NCBI GenBank assembly: GCA_035048815.1
Contig: JAUCBN010000034.1
Location: 16,106,737-16,170,736 of the forward strand
Direction of reading: 5' to 3'
Length of the DNA stretch: 64,000 nt
Source: Abelmoschus esculentus
Taxonomy: Eukaryota > Streptophyta > Magnoliopsida > Malvales > Malvaceae
How positions within the stretch are numbered: position 1 is the first letter of the stretch; each line of letters opens with the position of its first letter. Below are positions 23,301 to 34,051 of the stretch, piece by piece. Position numbers and translations under genes: made by a program. The notes beneath the pieces are model-generated. The model searched no databases and was not told the origin of the DNA. It was given only the letters and a program-made list of their open reading frames with translations.

Positions 23301-26300
23301 ATGGTTGGATTTTATTAGCTTTAGAACAACTAAAGTAACGGTTCGTAAAACTTTTGATATTGCACCATGCTTTACTATTCCATGCCATAATTTTGTTATT
23401 TATTTGAACTTCAGGATAATAGGCCCAAGTTTAAACTTTTTTGTCACAATTCTTCAAGTATTTTTATGCCACATTGGAGCGATTGAGTTTGTTTGCCAGC
23501 TTTCTTCTCTTTTTCTGTCACACTCCCATACGATTGATTTTGTTTCCCAGTTGGAGTTTGTTGTAAGCTTGCTATTGAAAGTTCAGTCTTAAATGCATTG
23601 CTCTCAATAATGTGGCTCCAAAGAGCTACTGGTATTATGTTGCACCATTCATTTGATCATATGTAAATGTCAAACTTCCCCTTTTCCAGGTATATGGGTA
23701 CAATAACTGGAATAAGTAGTTTGGATCCCGTTCGTTGGCCAAATTCCCATTGGAGGTCTGTGAAGGTAATTGTTAGCATATTTATGCATGGAACTCTTAG
23801 TAGATGTTGCATAACACATTTTCCTATTGTTTGCGATGATATGATGGAATATTCTTTTTTCTTTTATAAGTTTCATTCATTACCCAGTAAGCAGTAATTT
23901 GCAACACACTTTAGTAATCATTATACAGCAAATTCCCCAAACTATACAAAGATTCCTATTTAACCCATCATTCATGTTTATCTTTACAATGAAAAGCTTA
24001 GCACGCATGGTTTCTTTTATTCTATCTATAACCATCATTTCAGTAATCAGTACTATATAGTATATAGTATATACCCCTTTAAACTGCCTATACTTCGTCT
24101 CCGCCATAGCCAATACAAACAAGCATTCCAGGCCAGCCTCAAGATAAATGAGATAAGAGACTTTCCTTTTACTTTCATTATCATCCAGTGCATCTCTTGT
24201 GTCCAAATCCTGGTACCATATGCAAGAAGCATAACTTCAAAACCTCACTCCACACCTTTGAGAATCAACAGTTAAGTCCCATTGGAATGCATGTCGTTTT
24301 ACATTTGACTCTGAATTTGTTTTTACTTGCTCAAGAAAAAGGAAAGTTTTTTTCTTCTTTTTTCCCTTTTAATTGAATTTGATTTCTTTTCCCACTACTA
24401 TCTGTAGGTTGGTTGGGATGAGTCAACAGCAGGTGAGAGGCAGCCAAGGGTATCATTGTGGGAGATTGAGCCTTTAACAACTTTTCCAATGTATCCATCC
24501 CTATTTCCCCTCAGGTTGAAACGCTCTTGGCATTTTGGTTCCTCATCTTTGCACGGTACTGATCTTTCTGAGCTGATACCCTTAAGCTCCTTTTCTAAGC
24601 CTTGATATTTATTTTTAATTTAATGCATTTAAGATTGATTAACCTGTTTTCTTTCGGGGCTGTGGAATTATGATTGTTGGTTGCCTTAAGCAAATTTTGT
24701 TTAATAAATCTTCTGGAAGGGGGAGAGAAAGAGGGAACTGAAAATAAATTTTTTCCTGTTTTACAAGAACCTTGATAAGAAGGATGTCTCTCTTATGTGA
24801 TAAGACATGAAGCTTTAAGTTTGATGGTCAGGCTTTAGTGTCTAAACGTGCATTCAATGTGAAATTGTAACCAATATTTGAATGGAAACCTTTTCAATTC
24901 TTGATTAAACTTTAGGATGAATGTGTTCGTTCTATTCCAACGGCAGAAAAATCTGCACCAGTATCTATACATCACTCAAACAACAAACAAATAAAGAATA
25001 GATACACAAAAAATCGATCCTATACATCTATACCCCAGACAGTACAAAATCAGAACCGACTTGGCTACTTAGCTTGTACCAGGGAATTATTTGCTCTTTG
25101 AGGAAGGGTGATGTGCTACTTAATATAGAGCTATGTTACTGGGTGTATCTTCAATTTCCCCATGTATTTGGAGGGTCCTTGGAGGTTCATATCTCCATAA
25201 GTCCGAATGTGCATTGGCCACGGCTATTGGACATTGGTACTTCAAGAAAAAATGACTAGTTGAAGCTACTTTAAAGATATCTCAAATGCTCTGCTAGTAT
25301 TAGAATCTATTAGGCTGTAACTTCATGCACAAGTGATTTACAAAATCAAAGAAACAATTATCATTCGGCATATACTGGTTTTCACATCTTACGTTAACGT
25401 GGTCAGTTTGATCATGATGCATGGTAATATGTCTGTAAGTATTGTTTTTTTATCTGTTTTCCCTGGATTTTTCACAATGATTGTTGGGTTCTTGCAGATA
25501 ACAGAGATGATATATCTAATGGATTAATGTGGCCAATGGGGGGATCTGGAGAGCAAGGACCGCAATCTCTGAATCTTCAGTCTTACGGCTCATATCCGTG
25601 GATGCAGCAGAAACTAGATTCAGGCTTCCCTGGAAATGATTATAATATGCAGTACCAACATATGCTAGCCAATGGATTGCAGAACATAGTGAGTGGGGAT
25701 CTGCTGAGACAGCAGTTGCAGCAATCTTACGTTCAACAGCCTGGCAGCCATAGTTCACTTTTGCAGCAGCAGCGAGCTGCTTCACAGTCAGTTCCACATG
25801 ACATTATGCAGGCACAGCAATTCCAAATTCTAACCGAGAGCTTGCCCCCAGTCCTTGGACAAGAAGAAGTAAGCAATCAATCAGAAGTGCAGGCTCAGCA
25901 ACAGCATAACGTGATTCAAAGTGATCAACTCCAGCAGAGGCAGCTGGTGAATGTGCCTTCATCATTTCAGAAACCAGATTTCTTTGACTCTGCAAAGTTT
26001 TCAGAATCTGGTCCCCCTCTTCTGAATATGCTGGGTTCATTGTGTCCTGAAAGCAGTGCAAATCTTTTGAACTTCTCCACAACTGGTCAGTCAATGCTAG
26101 CTGACCAGTTGCCCCAACAGTCCTGGGCCCCCAAATACACTCATTCACATGTAAATGCCTTTTCTAATTCAACATCAGTTCCCCAAGTTTCTCCCGGAAA
26201 AGGTTCTACAACAGAGCTAGATATTGGTAACACTCATGCTCAGAATCAGAATCCTACTCATTTTGGTGTTAACAACGATTCCTATGGCCTTCTACTTCCC

Positions 26301-27090
26301 ACCTCATTGCCTGGTTTCACTACATCTTCAAGTGAAGCTGATGTGCCCTCAATTCCATTGGGGGATCCCTCATTCCAGAATCCTCTGTATGGTTGCATGC
26401 ATGACTCCTCAGAGTTGCAGCACACAGGATTGGTTGACTCACCGACTCCAACTCGAACATTTGTCAAGGTATATGAACAGTGTTTCTAATGTGGAATTCA
26501 TATTCATCATAGTTTTCTCAAGATTATAATGATGATCTATGTTTTTTTGCAGGTTTATAAATCAGGGTCGGTGGGGCGCTCATTGGACATCTCCCGGTTC
26601 AGCAGCTACCATGAGCTGCGAGAGGAGTTGGCTCAGATGTTTGGAATTGAGGGGAAGTTGGAAGACCCTCTTAGATCAGGCTGGCAGCTTGTATTTGTCG
26701 ACAGGGAGAATGACATTCTTCTCCTTGGAGACGACCCATGGGAGTAAGTATTTCCTATTGTTATAAATGAGTCAAACTCCACATGCACGCATCATATGCT
26801 AGTTAGATTAGATTCACAAGTACAGAACTCAGAATTGCATTTCCAAACATATTCTCTGCATGCTCATGAAAATGAGATCATTTTTATAGTTGGACAAACC
26901 GCTTCAGTTATCCGACCTTTTAACAAATGGTCTTATTTTCAATGACGTTTCATATGTTTGTCATCTCGGTGTTTAACTGCATGAAAGCGAGGTTTATTTT
27001 TGTTCGAATAATGAAACATGCAGGTCATTTGTGAATAATGTTTGGTACATAAAGATACTTTCACCAGAGGATGTGCAGAAGATGGGATAG
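20386..27090 (+). CDS. ARF8: Auxin response factor 8, 795 aa
   Basis: Fourteen exons: 20386-20431, 20564-20676, 20767-20865, 20946-21002, 21082-21237, 21312-21396, 22469-22559, 22654-22818, 22893-23015, 23690-23765, 24408-24555, 25498-26468, 26553-26743 and 27024-27090; frame is kept at every join. It is a nuclear transcription factor binding auxin response elements. The N-terminus MKLSAAGQ, the ARF dimerisation segment, the B3 DNA-binding domain ([20 protein letters not shown]) and the ARF ancillary domain ([15 protein letters not shown]) precede a Gln-rich activating middle region. The C-terminal PB1 domain contains [14 protein letters not shown] and the acidic DDPWESF segment. [14 protein letters not shown] and the WPNSHW context fit ARF8 better than ARF6 (Arabidopsis At5g37020, from memory). 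A miR167 site lies in exon 13. The protein stops directly after EDVQKMG, so its tail is shorter than I recall for Arabidopsis ARF8. Confidence 0.95.
26672..26692 (+). promoter_or_regulatory. miR167 target site in ARF8
   Basis: The core GATCAGGCTGGCAGCTT in the PB1 exon, encoding SGWQL, is the known miR167 complementary site of plant ARF6 and ARF8. Compared with perfect complementarity to miR167 there is one internal mismatch and a mismatched pair at the end facing the miRNA 5' terminus, as in the Arabidopsis sites. Post-transcriptional control by miR167 is therefore expected. Confidence 0.9.
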
Positions 27091-27697
27091 CAACAGGTGG
27101 TGATGGTGCCTTCTAGTTGAACACGATGTTGAAAGATGAATTGCATCAACACCGCCATTATCGCTGGTGGCCGAGATCATATCTCGGTCTGTCTAAGACT
27201 CTTAAACATGTTGGTCGAGTTGAATAAGAACCAAATTCCAGTACATTTTTGCAGTATCCACCTCCTGGTGTGAAGAACCTCCCACTATTGTGTAGGACTG
27301 TTGTATGGTATTTGAATTGTAAGACCACTGTATTGTAATGTTTCTGAAGCTTTGCTTAGACTTATTTTCTAGTCCGTTATTTATCGGCGTGCAATCGGTT
27401 AAATTGGTAATTCACGAATTACAAAAATCTCTAAACCGTAAAATTAAAGTGATAAATAAAAATTTCAATTGTTAACGTTAGTATATGAAATAATTATCTT
27501 TAATTAAATTAATTAACATTGTTCAGTTCTATAGTTAAGTAATACGTTTATAAAATGTTTTGTAATATTTTTAATTTTATAAAAGAAATATTATTTAATT
27601 TTTATTAAGGTAAGATATTAATTATTTTTTTTCAGACAAATCCGCGTTATTAGTCATTACATGTCTCCGTAAAAGAAAAAGTTTAAACAAATTACGT
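27091..27697. other. ARF8 3' region and AT-rich spacer
   Basis: Probable 3' untranslated region to about 27370, then AT-rich spacer. No gene seen. Confidence 0.5.
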
Positions 27698-27956
27698 GGA
27701 TGAGTCTACAACGGGCGTCGAACACCATTAAATATCGTTAATGTTGAACACCGCTGAATATTGTTAAATTAATTTATAAAGAATAAAAATCTAAAAGACT
27801 AATCATATAATTATTAATAATATGTTAAGTTTATCCCACTTTTATTAATTACATATTAAATCCTTGAAATTTTAAATTTTTATTAATTAATTTAATAGTG
27901 TTTAACAATGTTCAACATTAACAGTGTTCAGTTCGAGTCTATTGTAGAATTTTCCC
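27698..27956. mobile_element. MITE family A, copy 1
   Basis: Ends are related inverted sequences built around CTACAA..GTCGAACACC and the repeated subterminal motif GTTGAACACCGCTGAA. The interior (AATTTATAAAGAATAAAAA, TATTAATAATATGTTAAG) is shared with copies at 37259-37513 and 44980-45205. About 260 bp with no coding capacity, so a non-autonomous DNA transposon. Confidence 0.75.
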
Positions 27957-28647
27957 AAATTATGTATAAATTTTTACAGAAAAGGGGGAAGCTTCGGGTG
28001 TCGGAATGCTATTAGTAAAAAAGGGAAAGAGCTGCTGAAGCGGTAGCCTTAACAAGCTTGCTGGGAAACCCTAGCTACCACCAAACCACCGCCAGTCGCC
28101 GTCTCTTCACTTTTGCTTCTTCAGCCGCCGGTAAGAGCTCAGGTTTGCTGTTCTGCTTCTAAGTCTTCGGTTTTCATTGTTTTCTTTTCGTTTCTTTTTC
28201 ATCTCTGCCTTTCGATCTGTTTTCGATGATTTGGAATATAGTGCGTCGATTGCACCTACGGATCTCATAATTCATAAAAAAATATGATGATATTTAGTTA
28301 GTTCGTAATTAAAAATTGAAGAATCTGACTGATCTTCCGTTCTTTGTGCTCTTATGCGGGTTGAGATTGGTATGATATAGTTAAAGGGAGTTTTGTTAGA
28401 TTGGATTTAATCAACTAACGTGGACTTTGGATGGTTGACTAGATGAACGCTTACTTTACTAAAGCTGCCACTGCTTCCTCTTGTTTCTTTGCCTATCCGC
28501 TTGCTTTTTTCCCTTTTGGATTTGTTCTCCAACAGTGTAAACCTCTAAGTTAAAGATTCATAATCATTTTTCTACTTCCTGGATTAATCTGTCTTTGTTG
28601 TATGTATTCTTTACAGTTTATTCTCTTGTTCTTCTTCGCAGCACGAA
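27957..28647 (+). promoter_or_regulatory. eRF1 promoter, leader and leader intron
   Basis: Between the MITE and the eRF1 ATG. A GC-richer pyrimidine-rich leader ends at GCCGCCG|GTAAGAG. A 511-bp intron (28131-28641) with acceptor TTCGCAG then joins CACGAA and the ATG. Leader introns are common in highly expressed plant housekeeping genes. Confidence 0.6.
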
Positions 28648-29958
28648 ATGGCTGATGGGCATGAAACTGACAAGAATATTGAGATCTGGAAAATAAAAAA
28701 GCTAATCAAGGCTTTGGAATCAGCAAGGGGAAATGGAACCAGCATGATATCTCTTATAATGCCTCCTCGTGATCAGATATCCCGTGTCACGAAGATGTTA
28801 GGTGATGAATATGGAACTGCATCAAACATCAAAAGTAGGGTGAACCGTCAGTCTGTGTTGGCTGCCATTACTTCTGCTCAACAGAGGTTGAAGCTCTATA
28901 ACAAGGTGCCTCCAAATGGACTGGTGCTCTATACCGGGACAATTGTTACTGACGATGGCAAGGAAAAGAAGGTGACGATTGATTTTGAACCTTTCAAACC
29001 GATAAATGCTTCCTTGTACCTTTGTGATAACAAGTTTCATACTGAAGCTTTGAATGAGCTTTTAGAGTCTGATGACAAGTTTGGATTTATAGTCATGGAT
29101 GGTAACGGCACGTTATTTGGTACACTAAGTGGGAACACTAGAGAGGTACTTCATAAATTCACTGTTGATCTACCAAAGAAGCATGGAAGAGGAGGACAAT
29201 CCGCACTGCGTTTTGCTCGTCTGAGAATGGAGAAGCGGCACAACTATGTGAGAAAAACCGCAGAACTGGCCACCCAGTTCTTTATTAATCCTGCAACCAG
29301 TCAGCCAAATGTTTCTGGGCTGATACTGGCTGGTTCAGCTGACTTCAAGACTGAATTGAGCCAGTCTGACATGTTTGATCCTCGTTTGCAAGCCAAGATT
29401 TTGAATGTTGTTGATGTCTCGTATGGTGGTGAAAACGGTTTTAATCAGGCTATTGAGCTCTCTGCTGAAATACTATCGAATGTGAAGTTCATACAAGAAA
29501 AGCGGTTAATTGGAAAATACTTTGAGGAGATAAGCCAGGATACTGGAAAGTATGTGTTTGGAGTAGATGATACATTGAAGGCTCTGGACATGGGTGCTGT
29601 TGAAATCCTTATTGTGTGGGAAAATCTGGAGATCTATAGGTACGTGCTAAAACACAGTGCAACTGGGGAAATCATCATAAAACATCTGAACAAGGATCAA
29701 GAGGCTGATCAGAGCAACTTCCGTGATCCTGAAACCTCTGCGGAGTTGGAAGTTCAGGAAAAAATGCCCTTGCTTGAATGGTTTGCCAATGAGTACAAGC
29801 ACTTCGGTTGCTCTCTTGAATTCGTCACGAACAAATCCCAAGAAGGATCACAGTTTTGCAGAGGATTTGGTGGTATTGGAGGTATCCTACGCTACCAGCT
29901 TGACATAAGATCGTTCGATGAGCTATCCGATGGAGAAGTTTTCGAGGATTCTGATTGA
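28648..29958 (+). CDS. Eukaryotic peptide chain release factor subunit 1 (eRF1), 436 aa
   Basis: A single uninterrupted coding exon. The protein recognises all three stop codons in the ribosomal A site and triggers peptide release with eRF3. The N domain carries the stop-decoding motifs NIKS (residues 60-63) and YLCDNKF (124-130). The M domain has the catalytic GGQ (182-184) in GRGGQSALRFARLR. The C domain, which contacts eRF3, ends in an acidic tail (ELSDGEVFEDSD). Length and motifs are fully typical of plant eRF1, whose coding sequences are normally intronless. Nothing is missing. Confidence 0.98.
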   Translation: MADGHETDKNIEIWKIKKLIKALESARGNGTSMISLIMPPRDQISRVTKMLGDEYGTASNIKSRVNRQSVLAAITSAQQRLKLYNKVPPNGLVLYTGTIVTDDGKEKKVTIDFEPFKPINASLYLCDNKFHTEALNELLESDDKFGFIVMDGNGTLFGTLSGNTREVLHKFTVDLPKKHGRGGQSALRFARLRMEKRHNYVRKTAELATQFFINPATSQPNVSGLILAGSADFKTELSQSDMFDPRLQAKILNVVDVSYGGENGFNQAIELSAEILSNVKFIQEKRLIGKYFEEISQDTGKYVFGVDDTLKALDMGAVEILIVWENLEIYRYVLKHSATGEIIIKHLNKDQEADQSNFRDPETSAELEVQEKMPLLEWFANEYKHFGCSLEFVTNKSQEGSQFCRGFGGIGGILRYQLDIRSFDELSDGEVFEDSD

Positions 29959-30298
29959 TAAAGCACTGCTCAAAGCTGTCATGATGGTTTGAGAGCCTAT
30001 ACAAGCCCAGATGTAATGCTTCTTCTTTACTACTTATCAGCTTTTGGTTCCAAAAATAAAACATAGACGATGTTGTTGTTTTTAGATTAATTTGGGGTTT
30101 AATATGTTTTGAGGTTGGATTATTTCAAATCCGAATTATTTCATATTTGGATAATTGAATATTTTTGTGTGTGATTTCTGTTTAAAACCCAACATGTTTA
30201 GGTGATTATTTTTTTGAGGTTTCACATGTGGAACTACATGTATGATGTATTCACTTATGGATTATGTCATTTTCTTTAAAAAAAATATTAAGGTTTGG
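29959..30298. other. Convergent 3' ends of eRF1 and the lipase gene
   Basis: Tail-to-tail spacer of 340 bp holding both 3' untranslated regions. An AATAAA-like hexamer (AAAATAAAACA) lies at about 30054. No gene seen. Confidence 0.5.
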
Positions 30299-32519
30299 CT
30301 ATTGGATTTGAGGGGTATTTGATTCCTTCTTTAGAATTAGTTTCCCTGACTCACTCCTCTTGAAAAGTGTCTCAACCAACTCATCCCAGTTTGTACCTCT
30401 AGAGGTCACCTCTGGTTTGGCTTTTGGACTATCGGCACCATCGGTTTTGGCAGCCTCTGTTTCTGTTTCCTCAATCTTGATCTCGATCGGTTCACCGGAA
30501 TTGGGGATATTCAAACTGACAGCTTTTTGCAACGCATCTTTGTGTTCTTTCTCGATGGTCTGCATCCTCTCCAGTTTTTGTATTCTCGGAGGAACAGTTA
30601 TGGTCTCGGATTTGTTCTCCTTCATAATCTGTAGGAAGCAACAATTCAGGTATTTCTGATCATCCAAGGTACAGCAATGAAGCTTAAACATTAAACCAAA
30701 AGGAAGAGCACTCACCTCCAAAGCCTTCTCTGATTCCTTTTGGATCCAAATGATCCCATGATCGGATGTTGCGTTACAAGATAACACGATATGTTCAAAC
30801 CTCCCGTCGACAGGAATGGCTGTTCGGACTTCTGGAGGAAACCTCCCACATCTAAGTACTCGAATCACATAGTAAACTCAATATCAAATAAACAGACAAC
30901 CTCACCATAATCTAAAGATAGAATTGTAACTAATATCGGTTCTACATCATTCGAGCAACAACCATACACATGAATTAGTTGACGGAAACACGAAAACGAA
31001 TCAAGAGTCTGAAAATGTTGGTACCTGCAAAACTTTCTCTCGACAATATGATACATTCGTCCGGGAGCATACAGTCGTCTCGGATCTCTAAGTTTCCTAC
31101 CTTCAGGTATGAAGGTATCCCTCAAGCAAACAAGAAATATCAAGCACGGCAAGCTGTCCAAAACATCGAATAATAGTATATGAAAGCTGTAAGAGAAAAA
31201 CAAATGAAAAGATGCAAAAGCAAACGAGAGAGAAATAAATTACCAGAAAATCGACTTGAAGATATCTTCCAAGGGTGTGCCTGTCCTTGGCAAGAAATCA
31301 TCCTGAGAAACAAATAATTCAAAGGCATACGGTTCATTACTTTCTAATACACCAGAGTGCCGAAAACATCGAGCATCAAGGATACAAGCAAGCAAGAAAC
31401 CAATCTTCCACTCTGCTACAAAATGTATCTTGTTCATTACTTTCTAATAACTAAACATCACAATTCAAATGCATAGAATCCATCTATGAATAGCGAAAAT
31501 CATAATCGTAAACAATGATTAAACTCGTATTAGATAGTAATGGACGCAAATGAAAGTAATAGGGGAACTGGACCATGGTTCTTAATTCATTCCATTCTTC
31601 CTTGCTTGAAAGGCAGTCATCACTCATCCCTTATTCCTTTCTATACAACTACTTTACTATTTTCTCTACTCTGAATATATACCGGCATCGATTCGAACTA
31701 TGTTACTCCGATTTTAAAGCTTAAAGCAACTCTAATCATACTGTATGAGGCACATTACCGTATTCGAATCTCACATTCGAGTCAAAGAACAATTTGAGGA
31801 GAAAATATAGAAAATCTTACCTGCAACACAATGGAGTGAATAACATCAGCATACTTGACAGCTAAGTTAAGTGACATACATCTGGCCGGCGCCAACGCAT
31901 AGCACCGAATCTTATTCCGGGGAATCCCACCCAATCTATCCCTGTGATTAACCAGCACCACCGTCATCAACGATGCCACGCCTGACCCCAAAGAATGTCC
32001 GGCAAGAATCAGCTGATATTCCTTCCCGGTCTCTTCCCAAACCCTCTTCAACGTCTCACTCTCCTCATTCAACAACCAAACTGCCGACTTCAACAGCCCG
32101 TGATGAACGTATCCACCGTCAAACATCTGCATCCCCAAACGATTATCCAAAAGCAATTTATAGTCACTGTCTTTGACCAAGTTGAGTCCCCTGATTGCCA
32201 TCACGATCTCCTTCCTGTCATGGTCGGCGTAGATAAGGTAGGGTGGAGAACGACCGAGGGTTTGTTCATAGTCGGCGTGTTTCAAGACCCAGTCTGGGTT
32301 GAGCCGGTAGCCTCCGTCGGGAGCGCACTGGGGGTTTCTGAGATCGGTTTCGTACACAGCTAGGATCAAACGACAGAGTCTTGGGACAGGCTCGAACTCG
32401 TCGTGGGTAGCTGAAGGCCAGGTTTCACTGTCGTCTGAACCAACGTGGGTGCAGCGTTTCCATGCCCAACGCGAACAGCCGAGCAAGAGCACGCACTCGA
32501 CACCGCAACAGACAGACAT
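30299..32519 (-). CDS. Class 3 lipase-type alpha/beta hydrolase, calmodulin-binding protein family, 450 aa
   Basis: Five exons on the minus strand: 32519-31821, 31302-31244, 31153-31025, 30851-30716 and 30628-30299. The alpha/beta-hydrolase core holds the lipase elbow GHSLGSG with Ser176 as nucleophile, preceded by HHGLLKSAVWLL and followed by CYALAPARCMSLNLA. The RRLYAPGRMYHIVERK and VDGRFEHIVLS segments are shared with plant calmodulin-binding heat-shock/lipase-like proteins (At3g49050 and At5g37710, from memory). The C-terminal third is charged and Glu/Lys-rich. Its likely role is acylglycerol hydrolysis at membranes under calcium control; calmodulin binding is known for the family and not visible here. 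A broken partial duplicate of exon 1 lies just upstream (33266-33620). Confidence 0.9.
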
Positions 32520-33265
32520 TGACGGTATAACGAAGGAGTTTGGTAACAGATTTTAATCGATGCCTGTAATGAGAAAAGAGAGGATAAATGATTAAAACAG
32601 AGGTGGGGAGTTAGAGAGAGAAAAGAAAACACATGGAAACTGGAGGGAAAAGATTCTGGAGAGAGAGAAACAGGGAATGTAAGATCAAACTTCATAAAAA
32701 TTTGAAATTTCTGGGGGAAGGAATCTGGGTTTCCGACATCTACGAGAAAGGATTCAACTTTAAACAACCTGTAACACTTTTTCGTCCTTGTCTTAAAGTT
32801 TCAGCTACCTGGAATTTTCCACGTAATTGGAGATTATATTACCAACAGTTGGCTTTATTCAGTTAAACGTTGAGCAGCCATCATCGTAGAAGAGGAGAGT
32901 GGGGATAGTAGGTGTCATTGTTAGGTAAAAGTACCAAATGAATGAATGTATTACATTTTAGTCCATTAATGAAAGGAAAAGAAAGTTGGGTTCATAAATT
33001 CTATATACACTTGAGAGAAAAGATGACTCCGATTTGACTTTTGGGCCAAATAGATGCCAGAAATCTGAAACTCTGCTACAAAATCGGTATTATTGAAAGG
33101 AAAAGGATATGTTGTTTGAATTTTAATTTTTTTAGTTATTCGTGTTTAACGTATCGATATACGAACATATTCATGTACATATATTCATATCCGATATTCA
33201 TATTCAATGCCAGAGTGGCATAGGAACAATTTGATTTTGGGGTATAAAAAATGAAAAACTCGTAC
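32520..33265. other. Lipase upstream region and spacer
   Basis: Contains the purine-rich leader side of the lipase gene, a spacer, and near 33180-33265 sequence resembling the first lipase intron, belonging to the duplicate. No other gene seen. Confidence 0.5.
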
Positions 33266-33620
33266 CTGCAACACAATGGAGTGAATAACATCAGCATACT
33301 TGACAGCTAAGTTAAGTGACATACACCTCGCTGGCGCCACCGCATAGCATTGAACCTTACTCCGGGGAATCCCACCCAATCTGTCCCGGTGATTGATCAA
33401 CGCAGCCACCCCAGACCCCAAGGAATGTCCGGAGAAAATCAACTGATATCCCCTCCCGGTGGCTTCTCAAACCCTCTTCAACGTCTTGCTCTCCTCGTTC
33501 AACAACTAAACCGTCGATTTCAACAGCCCGTGATGAACGTATCCACCGTCAAAAATCTGCATCCCCAACCAGTTGTCCAGAACCAATTTATAGTCACGTT
33601 CTTTGGCCAAGTCCCCTGAT
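33266..33620 (-). pseudogene. Partial, disabled duplicate of lipase exon 1
   Basis: On the minus strand this matches codons ~115-233 of the neighbouring lipase, including the GHSLGSG elbow and the exon 1 donor (CAG|GTACG). Two Trp codons are now stops (TAG in the KSAVW segment, TGA in KRVWE), and five codons after the elbow are lost in frame. The 5' part of exon 1 and all later exons are absent. Because the exon/intron border and some intron sequence are kept, this arose by DNA duplication, not retroposition. Confidence 0.85.
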
Positions 33621-34051
33621 ACTATCCAGCAATTAAGCTGTCATCATTTCCCGAGGTTTAAATAATTTTAAAATTCTCAAACTTCAATCCTTCTTGCAAC
33701 CCAAAACTATCAAAGGTTTCAAGTTAATACTTACAAGTTTCTTATGTTCCTAGTGGTGTTCATATTCTATATTTTTATCTATGTCAGTATTGGTGTTAAA
33801 ATTTAAGGACCGCCCACATTGAGTTCTTAGCCAAGTCATGGATTTCAATAATACCGATAAAATTCAAAAGGATCCCAAAAGAATTAAGGATTTGAATGAG
33901 TTCTTAGCCAAGCCATGGACTCCAGTTCAACGTTTTGTACAAAATCGAATAGGTCACCCTGTTCCTGAACCTCAGGGGGACCCAACTTCTCTACTCCCAA
34001 AATTTGCTTAAATAAATTGCATAACATCCCAAAAATACACCAACCACCATC
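33621..34051. other. Spacer with a short direct repeat and a 57-codon frame
   Basis: GAGTTCTTAGCCAAG(T/C)CATGGA occurs at about 33822 and 33899. An ORF at 33839-34012 (MDFNNTDKIQKDPKR...) spans the second copy. The protein matches nothing I know and may be a transposon or gene scrap. Confidence 0.35.
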
